Shown here: piece after piece, positions 51,001 to 61,700 of the stretch
Layout: every line of letters begins with the position of its first letter
How positions within the stretch are numbered: the first letter of the stretch is position 1
Source of the DNA: Nemopilema nomurai
Taxonomy: Eukaryota; Cnidaria; Scyphozoa; Rhizostomeae; Rhizostomatidae
Direction of reading: 5' to 3'
DNA length: 64,000 nucleotides
Assembly (NCBI GenBank): GCA_003864495.1
Contig: ML133395.1
Location: 1,102,075-1,166,074, forward strand
Made by a program: the position numbers and the translations under genes
The notes under the pieces: generated by a model
Databases searched by the model: none
What the model was told of the DNA's origin: nothing
What the model saw: only the letters and a program-made list of their open reading frames with translations

Positions 51001-54000
51001 GTCATGCGAGTGAGATAGTCTAAAGGAAACTCCTTTTGTACGATCGGATAACTTGAGCTTCATGCTGCATGATACGAGATTATAGGCAATTGATTCTTAG
51101 ACAAATAGATGGGAAGTAATCCAATGATGGGTTTTATTTATCGCAATCACAGTCAAACTGTGAACTTGCAAGCGAAGATCCCCCAAAAGGCGAAGAATTT
51201 TGATGATTTTTCATTATGAATAGGTTTTTAGGAATATTATATCTGGATAAAAGCAAAGGGTAAGGCATGTATGTTAGAATAAAGTTAAGATAAAGCTGGT
51301 GCGACTAATCTCGAATCTTTGGTTATCATGCTGGACAATCAACATGCACACAGGGACCTCGGCAGATGATTTGAGCGCTCACCCTCCAAACAGGGACATC
51401 ACTCCATACCTTCAAAAAACCAAATTGTCTCAATGGCTATTGCCGCAATCTTTTTTACCCCCTCCTTACAAAGACCAATGTCCCTGGTGGCGTTTGCTTA
51501 CGTTTGGCTCGAACAGTTTCGCTGGCGTTATCTGCCATTATGACGTAAGCATTTCATTCGGATAAATAACAACGACTACAGATAAGGGTATGGACGATAG
51601 ACTGACTATATATTCCAATCTCAATCTGAAAAGAATCTGGAAACTCGCGCCAAAAAGATGCTATGCGTGCATACGTTCGCTCTCGCAAGTCAAACTCAAG
51701 CCAGCTGGCTGGACCTGAGGTAGATATTTTGGAGCAGAGTGCGTTGAGGTGCCAAAATTGACGATCCAGATTGGTCTTAAGGGCTGAGAGGAAATCCAGT
51801 CTGTCACCTGACTCCGTATCAGCCAACGAGAAATCTTTCCTGATTGGTTGATTTAGAAATGTAAAGTGTAAGCGAAGAGCCATTTCAAAATTCTTTGGCC
51901 CTTCTGTGTCAAGTTCACAGCATAATCTGTGTTTATGTCCTTCAACCAATCAGAGTATGTGAGACATAATACGGAAGTGCCGAGTATGCAATTGTTTAGT
52001 TGTCAATAGTGTGGCACGAAATTAAGGCGCAATGATCCGATCTGCGAGGGAACTCCTTGCAGTTCACCGAGTGAAGATTTCCAAAATTGGTTCCAGGTCC
52101 TTTTCGGCTTAGAGGATAGTTCAATAGGAATTCTTATATCAAACAGATAAGCATGAAAGACTAAACTAGCAAAACTAGTGCAGAATGAGCAATGAACTTC
52201 CTGAAGTTTCGTAGAGTTTCGTAAGTGAAGTGCAACATCCAACGCCAAATAGGCGCCAAGGTCATAAAAATGCCCAGATTTGTTGGGTAGAACAACAGGC
52301 GCATTTGAACCAATGGACTTCAGCTTGCTAATATTTGCTTCAGCCTAGCATGCTTAAACCTGTAATTCTTCAAAGCCATTTGCAAATCTGTCAAGTTTCT
52401 AAGAGAATCAGACATTTCCTTCACCAAGTGGCTTTGAATGCAAAGCACACCCCAAAGATATGGAATTTCAGGATGTTCATTTAAACCTATGCTTGCAGTA
52501 AGGTTCGTTCATAAAAGGGAAATCATTACTGCTAGAAATGTTACTGGGAAAGAATTAGTGGCGTACAGCACTTTTGGGTTTACCTTCGAAATCCGCGGAC
52601 TTTGCTTGTTCGTGTTTTGCTTCTTCATCATCGTCTGAAGAGCTTACTGTCAGCATACCGGGCCCTCTTGGTCCGGAGTTAGGTCCGGAATTCGGTTCGT
52701 CCGTCCGTCGCGTCGTCTGCTGACTGTTGCCAGGGTCTTCGGGCATTGGTGAATTCAAAGGCATTGGGAAGGCACCGCCAAACACGGGCAGCTGGAAGGG
52801 ACCCCACGACGGCTGCCTACCTGCCATCATGTCTTGGAAGCCATTGCCGGCCATTGGTCCAAAAGGAAGCATCATAGGCATAGGTTGGAGTGGCGGTCCA
52901 TCTTGTGGTTGCTGTTGTATAGAAGATCTGTAGTTCCAGTTGGGCATGGACGGGGGTCGCAGGGATGCTCCAGAAACCGTCTGGTAGGGGACATTTGGGT
53001 AGAACGACCTGACAATGCTGGGGTAATTGGCGACCGCCTTGTCGACGTTAGAGAGTGGAGCTGCCTTTGGTAAGGTGTAGTGACTGGCTATTTCCTGCTG
53101 AACAGCTTGAGCCACCCTGTTTATTTGCATAGGGACAAAAACCCTTCCCATGCTGTTTTGAGACTGCAGTACCTGCTCGTTCCCGTGGGAGTTCGGCAGC
53201 AGCGAGTCGGCTTCTTGAGCCATTGGCGTATAAGTTCCGCTGTCCATCATGTTCCAAACATTTGGTGTCTCGTGCATGAGCTCTGGGGAGGAGCTTATTT
53301 GAATGCTGTTGTGTTGCCGGATATTATGGCCTAAGTTGTTGGCAGCGCTCTCCTCGTTGTGTGTCAAGTAGTCTTGGATGTTCCTTGCTTCGGTCAGGTA
53401 TTTCTCATCGATTTCTGACTGTCCAATTCCTAGTGAATCAAGTATGGAAGGGTCCTCACTTCGCTTGTTCGGCTCTCGGTTCCTGAAGTTGGAGCCTCGC
53501 CGCTCCTGATTGAAATAATTTGACACGAAGCGGTCATCCACACTCTTGGCATCATCTTCAATAGATCGCTCATAATTTGGATCCGGTAGCCCCAGGTTGA
53601 ACTCATCTGCGGAGCTGAAGCGAGAAGAAGCGCCAATCGGCTCCCACGAGGAACTGCGCTCGTAAAGTTCCTGCAAACGGAGTGGATTCGGTGCCGGACT
53701 TCGCATGATTGAGTCGGGCACGAATCCGGACCGAGATGCGTCATTAATCGGGTCGTAATTCGTCGGTTCAAACTTAGAGGCCATTCCTACGGGCTCAGAA
53801 CTTGGAATGGAAGACATTTCTTCATCCATCACTTGTGACTCGTCGAATGGTTCTGCAATCATGCCAGGAAGGTTAGAGTGGTATCGTTTAGGTATGTAAG
53901 GCATGCCGAAAATTCCATCCCTCTTGACTCCCTTTTTGTCTTTCCTTGACCGATGCTTTCTGCGGGAGGACTTGAGCTTCCTTTTGTTCAAGACTATCAC

Positions 54001-56167
54001 CTTGACATCATCATCGTCATCATCATCAAACTCTCGCTTGAATCTATTAATGGTCCGTTGACTGCGTCCACTTGGCTTGGACGAAACTGCAAGCAGAACA
54101 GGTCAAGGCATAACTGCGACAATTCTTTAAATCAAAGCAAAACATTGCTAGGAAAGAATCGGCAGTATTATAATGATATGGCATATCAACCCTCTTGAAA
54201 GTATTAATACTAGTTCAGCAATCAACATTGCTATTGTATGCGATTACAAAGCGGGAGAAAGTATTGGGAATTGGGAATGAAAGCTATTGGCAGTATGTCA
54301 CAACTGCCCATCATTTCTTGGCAATTAGGCAGACGAGAGCCAATGGAGCCTCCTGTTTGGATTATGCCTTTTTGAGTAGGAAAAACAAAAGAGGGATGTG
54401 CAATGCGCCGAGGATCGCCGATATGATAGAACTGGCTTGAGATGAATTTAAATGAGACTTGTATTCACAACACCCTGGTCTTGTCACGAAAACAACTCGC
54501 CGCATTTAATCGAGAAAGTGGTTGCCCTAGGTGCTTCACAAATCACAGCCTTGAACACTATCTTAATTGACGACCATTTAATAAGCAGTTGTTGCCTTTT
54601 CCAGTTACGAAGATGAGGACATTCTATTTACATTTTGGCATACTTGCGACGCGTCCCATGAAAGCAAAACGAGGCATCGACCAACCTGCATTGCGCTTGT
54701 ATCCACCAGGTCCTTTTAGCCGCATGTCCTGAGGCCCGTTCCCGTTTGGATGCTCTGGAAGGGATTTTAAAGGTCCAACAAGTATTTCTTGAGAGTGATT
54801 AGACCGCGCATATTCTATGACAAGAAATTGAAAGGAAGACTGTACTCGAATAGTTTCATGCACGACCAACGGATAGAGTTGCTGAGTATCATTTCAAATG
54901 TGATGGATCAATTTGCATTTACAATCGCTGAAAATATTGGTACTAAATTACTTTAAATTGCGACTGCTTTACAATTAACTGATAACTTAAGTAAATACCA
55001 TATGGTAAAAACTGACTGTGCAAGTAAGCAGATCCACGAATGGCTATCACCATCAATTCGGTATGCGCATCGGTATCGGTAAGTGATATGCGCATCGGTA
55101 TCGGTAAGTGATATGCGTATCGGTATCGGTAAGTGATATGCGCATCGGTATCGGTAAGTGATATGCGTATCGGTATCGGTAAGTCCAAAGAGATCTCATT
55201 TGAGATCCCGGAACTACAATCGGCATCCACCACTAACGCTGTAAGAGTTTACATATAATTTGCAACACCCATATCATACCTTCGAAGTCTTCTTGGTCAC
55301 TTGCTGGCACAGAGTTGTCGCTCTCTGTAACGGTCGCTTGGCTTGTGTCTGTGTCATAATGAGAATTCCCTTGATCCATTTGCGAGACAGCTTCGTGTTG
55401 ATTGGTCGCAATCGAAGGATTAAACAGGTTTACTGCTTTCGACAATGTCGCCTGCGCAGAGGCCACTTTAGTTGCATTTTGCGAATCAGTTAGAGTTGCG
55501 TTATTGGTTGAGTTGGATTTGTCATTGTTTGAAGGATGCTTGGCGCTTGCTAGCATATCAGCCTGCACAAGGGCCAACGGGATTGCTTGCCGGTTTGGCA
55601 CTAGACAGAGACACAAAGGAACTTCAGTAAAGTGGTCAATGATCAATATATAATGATCAGAAAGCCCATGATCAAGGAGGGTGGAAAAGGCAGAGGTTGA
55701 GTCAAATGGCTGCCCTAGCATGAACTTTAATGGTTGGAAACAAGTTTCGGTGAAATTCGTATTGAGAGCAGTGTCGCCGTGATTGCGTTTCTCCAACTGG
55801 AACAAATAGCCTTTGTGATATATACCTTCCATCATTGTGTTAACTTAACTTGGATAAGAAAAGAGAAGAACGTGTCATTTCCTCCTTCTGCTCTTATAAG
55901 CTGACGTTTAAGAAGGCCCTAAGGTAATTGAGAAATGAACGTGGTTTGAAATGAACATATTTGGACGTGGTTTATCGCCAGGTTTATCATGTGTATCGAT
56001 GTGGAGGAAGTTAAACCAACTTGAATCCATACTGGCCCTAGCTATCTGGATGAATGTGGAATACTATCCTTTGGAGGAGATGCCGTCGAAAACTTACGTT
56101 CATCGCTGTGGACTGTCAAGGCAGCAATCACCAATGCCAAAGAGAGTGCAGCCAGGAATCTCAGCAT
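48027..56167 (-). CDS. secreted ShKT-domain protein with disordered Pro/Met-rich region
   Basis: Exons: 56167-56098, 55600-55280, 54754-54686, 54086-52584, 49821-49729, 48463-48027; all introns are phase 1. Read to the stop at 48027 it has 830 residues. Residues 1-20 are a clear signal peptide (MLRFLAALSLALVIAALTV). Exon 2 has three N-glycosylation sequons close together (NST, NAT, NAT). Exon 4 (residues 154-655) is disordered: RFKR then E and seven Asp, VKRDG, Gln/Asn-rich parts, then PMPMMLPFG and a Pro/Met/Gly-rich end. The last exon holds a six-Cys ShKT domain (about 766-800, CSDTIPGC to CDSC). ShKT domains occur in extracellular enzymes and matrix proteins as well as anemone peptides; the Lys-Tyr pair of channel-blocking members is absent, so a toxin role is unlikely. 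I know no named homologue. A matrix or cuticle role is a guess. Confidence 0.85.
48101..48463 (-). CDS. ShKT exon, alternative end used in the fused model
   Basis: If the donor after 'aaagtcta' (gtacgt, 48100-48095) is used, the exon ends in phase 1 at 48101. It then splices to 47021, restoring an Arg codon and reading CAPKTKS-R-IQQYLES. This gives one protein of 1269 residues: signal peptide, disordered region, ShKT, two LamG domains. If the donor is skipped, translation continues for 24 codons to a stop at 48027. Both forms could exist through alternative splicing or intron retention. Confidence 0.55.
49822..52583. other. 2.8 kb intron of the ShKT gene
   Basis: This is the longest intron of the gene. 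It holds an AAC simple repeat near 50296-50315. A GC-richer block at about 51300-52260 contains open frames on both strands (minus 51554-51949 is 131 codons) with no family resemblance; it looks like an inserted repeat, but I could not find its ends. Confidence 0.45.
52584..54086 (-). CDS. large disordered exon of the secreted ShKT protein
   Basis: A 1503-nt exon, phase 1 on both sides (500 whole codons plus split codons), with acceptor ttctgcttgcag and donor gtaaac. It starts with a basic segment (KPSGRSQRTINRFKR) followed by EF and seven Asp, then a Lys/Arg-rich block (LNKRKLKSSRRKHRSRKDKK) and KRDG. The middle is Ser/Asn/Glu-rich and the end is rich in Pro, Met, Gly and Gln before an acidic close (SSSDDDEEAKHEQ). 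The Asp codons come from a GAT/GAC run (54003-54027). No folded domain is visible. Confidence 0.85.
55063..55184. repeat. 25-bp tandem array in an intron
   Basis: Nearly five copies of a 25-bp unit (atgcgcatcggtatcggtaa then gtgat), starting at 55063, 55088, 55113, 55138 and 55163. Copies differ only at gcgCat versus gcgTat (C, C, T, C, T). The unit itself contains two partial repeats of 'atcggta'. It lies in the intron between exons 2 and 3 of the secreted ShKT gene. Confidence 0.95.
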
Positions 56168-58743
56168 CCTAGGCGAACGAAAACTGAGAACTAAGATTCA
56201 TTATCGTCTATAGTCAGAAGTGGGGCTGGCCAGGAAGGGCTCTTGATTCCTGCCAAAAGTTGGACGACTGTTTATTTCAGTTTTAAATTAAACTAGTTAC
56301 TCGAAAAAATACTCTTTCCGCTAACTGGTTTTGATAATTAGTTTGAAAGGTTCTTGCTTGGCAAGAGGTCTCTTCAGATTTCTGTTTACCTTCTTTCAAT
56401 TTACCATTCTCTTACGCTTTTACATTAAGGAATAAGACAAAAGAATTGAAAGAACTATAGAACAAGGTACACAAATGTACTTAGTGAAAGGTTGAGGCTA
56501 TAACACCATTTAGCGTTGGAAAGAGGTCAGCTATGTACATTCAATTGTCTGGGAGGTTTATAGCCAAGACGCATCTTTTCCACTGAAGAGTTATTGAAAA
56601 TAATAGTCGTCATCGGAAAATCGGGAAAAAACAGTGCAAAGGTCGGGAAAGTCTTAATTGACATCTTGAAATAAAGTAGTTCCATTCCTTGTTTTGCTTC
56701 CAAAGACATAGAATTACGCCACAAGTTTGTTGGGTTCAGTTACACAAAGAAAGTTCTTTTGCTTTGCATGGTTTTGGCCAACTGGTTTAGAGGTCCTAGT
56801 TATTAGCTTTCGTAAAGAATCAATGGAGGAAGGCCACGTTGCAACAACTATCACCATCACTTCCCTTTGCCTGAGGCGAAATTCAGTGATTGGTCCTTCA
56901 TCACAGTTCAATGTGGACTGCATTATCGATAAATTGAAGTCAATACTTGAATGTAAAAGACTATACGGATACATCAGAAATTAAACTCTAGGGCAGCAGA
57001 ATTAATCCGGAACTACCTGCCAAATTAACCACAATGACTTAATGATCTTTAGGATACCAACAGAAATACACTGGAAAAAAAGAACAAAGAAATCTCACCT
57101 TTCAAGCTTTAGTTGCAATTTCCATAAAACGGCATTTTATTTTCATAAATAACAGAATTCGAAAGAAAAACACAGACAGCGAACGAGTAATTGGCAGTAA
57201 TGATGCGAGAAATCCCGGGTCAGTGTTTCCTGCACGCATGACCTCCCATCCTTGAGGCGAAACAATGTGGCCACTGGCAGGTTGCAAAGCACTGTCTTTG
57301 CTTGTAGGTTCCCTTGAAAGAGCTTTTATTTACGGTTAGCTAACGAGCTGTCATTTGATGCTAATAAAATCATCTTCGAGCACTCGATTGGCTGTCACGG
57401 AAACATTGTTGATGTCCATTGGCTGGGCATCACTTTGCATCTTGATTCTGAATGTTCACCGAAGCGTCAACGTAGACTGGGTTTTGAGCATCCATGTCGC
57501 CAAGGTGACAATAATTTCGTGATGACGTAGATGATTAGATTATTTATGATAATTTTGATTATGTTGCCCTTTTTGCTTTAATAGAACAAAAAATAGCTAT
57601 GACAACGATGACTGATTGAAATCTCGAGTGAAATTTGAACTAGACCGACTTTTTCATAAAAGGAAAGGCCAGTGTCTACTCCAGACTCATAACGCCTCTT
57701 CAAATTCAAGTTCACATTACTTCAAAAGTGGCTCTTCGCTTTGTTGATATTGACTATACCGTATGTAGTCACTCTATTTCTCCATCATTTTTGTGGTTGG
57801 ATTGTTGTAGCTGCTGCATTTAGAAACTTGGTTTCCAGTTGATAAACAAGGTGCTTTGACAGAAAACTATTACTCGCGCATAAAACTATACAAATTGTGG
57901 CTTGAAAGGAAAAAGATTGCGATATTTTTACAATTTTTGCAACATCCTACCTACGTTTGACAGAAACGGAAGGAAGGGATTGATGAATATTAAGAAAAAA
58001 TGAATTGCTGAACGTTTGTTCTTCAGCTTCGCTTGCTTATTTGTTTGTAAAAGAGATGCAATAAATTTCAAAGAATCCTTGCAATAAAATAACTCCAACT
58101 TTTTTACATCTGATTCAGAAACCTTAAGTGTGACACAATCTATTTATAGGCATGGAACAAAAGCTTATGGTGGAGTACCATATTAACTACGCTATACTAA
58201 GGATAAATTAATCCATTATCCAAAAAATTATTAAAATTACTAAAACCACTCGTACTTAATATTAAAATTTAAAGATGACAAACCTATAGGATAGAGAAGA
58301 ACTCTTGGCTTACAGAAACTAAGGATTGAAGTTTCAACCTTCTGCTCATTCGGTTAAATACATTTCTTCGATGTCGGAAATGAGAACAGAAGTATAGGGG
58401 CCAAACCATGGTGCACAAAATTCTATCTAGCAAGTCATTTAAGTCCAAAGGCATGAAAAGATAAATAGACAGTACGCTCACAAAATTACAAAAAGGACTA
58501 TTCCTGTCGTGTAAGAATCCCTTCAAACTATAAAATATTGCAAAAGGACCCCATTTGTTAAGCATCTCTGTTAGATATAGTTAACACAGTAAGTGCTTTT
58601 GTTGCGCCAAATTCCATTGGAATGAAATGGAGTTCAGAGCCTCTAATTTGAAAAACCTTTAAAGTTGAGTAGACCATGAAAATTTAAGCAGTTACAAGTT
58701 ACCCATTGCCATAGTTACAAGAAAAACAATAAGAAGTATTAAT
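56168..58743. other. intergenic: 3' side of REEP gene and promoter of the ShKT gene
   Basis: About 2.6 kb between the REEP stop codon and the ShKT gene start. Inverted CCAAT boxes (ATTGG on the plus strand) occur near 57388 and 57419 and could belong to the ShKT gene promoter, though they are far from the ATG. Frames near 56714-56984 on both strands show no splice context or family resemblance. The right-hand end should contain the REEP 3' UTR. Confidence 0.5.
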
Positions 58744-61700
58744 TCAAGCATCAGTTTCGCTTCGGGCGGACCGGGTCCTCTTGCCAAGCGGATCGTCTTT
58801 CAGTCTCGCCTCGATCTCTGGCATGGAACTTCGATAACGGAGGTCGTAAAGATAGCTCCTTGACGACAAATGGCTGGGTCTCGAGTAACTACTGTACATA
58901 CTGTTGCTGCTGCTGCTGCTGCTGCTGTAGAGCTAAAAGGGAAGAACGCTTTCATGCGGAAAACCAAAGACCAAACGGGAACAAAAATTGGGAGGGTCTT
59001 ACGCTTCATGACTTCGCTGTATTTTTGGCCTGCTACGCCGTGACTGCCTCGGTAAGGTTCCACCATGCTAAAACAGAAACAAACGAAACATCAACGAAAC
59101 AATCTGCTGAAGGACAAAGGAAGACTACTGATGACAGGGCCACCATTAATTTGGTAAGGAAGGTTCGTGGTGATGGTTTCTCAGGCAAGGCAACCTGGAC
59201 GGGGACTCTTCCATAGCGCTGTTGAGGACTGCATTTGATTGCCATATGATTCATGTTTGTCACAAAACAAAACTTATTCCTATTGACTTCACTTTCTTAC
59301 AAAGAAAACACATAATTTCGTGCTTTGAAAACGAATTTCCGCCATGAAGTTACGTTGGTTGGTTGCTCTGCCATTTTCAAGAAAAGGTGGCATTTAGTAC
59401 ATCAGCAAGGAATATCTAATTCTTGCAGAAATCGAATCATTAAAGATGAGCAATTGAAAATCTAAACCTAGATATTAACTAGCCTAGATACTAAAAACGA
59501 AAACAATTAACTCAAAAATAGCATTCAGATGTTCAAGCTAGTATTTACCTTAGAAAACTCACAAATATATTTAATTCGCACATTTATGGCTACGTTTAAA
59601 GGGGTTCGACGAAGGGGCTTGCAGCGTTTAAAGAACCTTTAACTAGAATAGCTCTATTCACAATTAGAATTAACTGTTTTAGACACTACCACAACAAATT
59701 TTCTATGACCAAATTTTCTCAATGACAAAAATTTACACTTACTAATTCAAACAGTAACAAAAGAAATTATTGGTCAGTTGCCCAATGATAAAAAATTGAG
59801 TGAAGCTCGAATTTTTCAGCTTAAACATCGAAACTAAAAAATTTAAATTTTTAAAGAATTTGAAAATGAGAAGATAACAGTCATTTTTTCATCAGTGGAA
59901 CCAAATTCAAATCACTATCAATTTGAACAACTCCATTTGCACCGAAATAGTAGATATTTTTCGCCGTATCAGATGGCGCTTCTAAGCATGCACTGCGGAG
60001 GAAGTGTTCGGTTTAGCACCCTCGTTGATGATACTTATTTTCCTGCCAATTGTGACGTTTCTACGGACATATCCCAAATTATAGAAGGATTAAAGCATCA
60101 AAGTACCATTCTTTGGAAAACTTTTGATCCATTTTGGCTACAGTGTTGCAAAGATTTTGTCATGGTAGTGTGTTAGCTTCTTCTCCACCCATAGTCTAAC
60201 ATCCATGAGTTGACTCCTCGTGGAATTACACACAAACAAATAATTTTATACTGAAACTACTTTACATTTAATAATATTTATGGAAGTGAAGACTATTTTA
60301 TGAATATACTAAGAATATTTATGAAATGCAACTTACCAGCACTGCTGCCAAGCTGGCCACTGCTTCTCAGCTTTATTTCAATGTATAAAATATATCTTAT
60401 CTAAATTTACAATTCGAACAGCTTTAAGTTGTTATTTAATTACTGCCTTGTTCAAGCAAGACTAAATGGAGCTGACAGTGTCGCACGTGTTTAAAGCAGG
60501 AATTACATCCATGCCATTCATTAATTATAATTCATTTAAAACCAAAGCGGAGTGATTACTTGGGTGATAGCATTTACAGGTGTTAGTGCATCAAACCAAC
60601 CGTAATCATGATAGCAATAAAAAGAAAACAGATTCATGTAATCAGTTGGATGTCGTGTTTTCTCTGCTGCAGATTTAATGTTGCTGTTTAGACATCTACA
60701 AGTTCATTCTAACAGTACCATAAAAATTCAAAACTACAGAAAAGTTTCACAACTTGTATCAATATTGCAAGTATCTCAACAAATATTAACAATGTGGAAT
60801 TATTCGTTATATTTAGCCATCAAAAGTGGTTCTGATTAAATGACAGGGCAAAGGTAGGTTTCTTGAAGACGATCTATTTTAATATTGAAAAGATGACAAG
60901 AACTTTAGAAGGCTAATTTCAATTTTGCCTAAAGATAATTTATCTCGTTATGATGACAATGTTTAAATAGGTTAGCCTCTTTTACACACAAATTAGTGTT
61001 GAATGGCTTATTGATACAAAAAATAATGTGTAGCCTAATCATATATTACACTTGATATCGTTTTAAATGGAATCATTTTAAGGAATTGTATTCATTGTAA
61101 ATGCTGCATGATATTTCAATGACTGGGCAAAACTTACAGGTTGATTGGCAGAGGCCGAGCGTTGATTTCGTGGCATCCTTGGCAACGTGCTATAGCCTCG
61201 CATTGACGAAACTTCGTCAGCTTTCGAGGTCTTGGTGGTCAGGTTCTCTTGGTTTGCGCGCCTCATTTTCCCGACTGCTTTTTGCTGTTGTGGAGGAGCA
61301 CTAGGTGCTGGATGGCTATCTACAAACTCTTCGAGCTCCTCCTCAACAACATCAGGCTGTGCATCATTTGACGGCTGCGTCTCATCAACCTCATCATCAG
61401 CTTCTGGTATTGAAGCTTGGAAAGAGGGGTTCCTGCAAAGAACCTATCTGTCATTTTTTGCGTTTTAGAATGAACATACAACTAATATTTCTATCGCTTT
61501 TAGGCCTACTTTGGCATTTCATGAATCACTTATATTAATAAACTCTTGTACATAAAAAAGACAGCCTTTCGACTGTTTAATTATCCGGCAACACATTAAC
61601 AAACCAATAATCGAATGAATATTATTCTTGATGACATGCTTAAAAGCACGATACAAAAATGAGTGGTGTTCGAAACGCTTTTTTCAAGCATGCTGTTGTT

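Noticed and set aside
51554..51949. 131-codon minus-strand frame in the ShKT gene intron
   Set aside because: No recognised domain, no phase-1 splice sites to fit the host gene; probably part of an inserted repeat.
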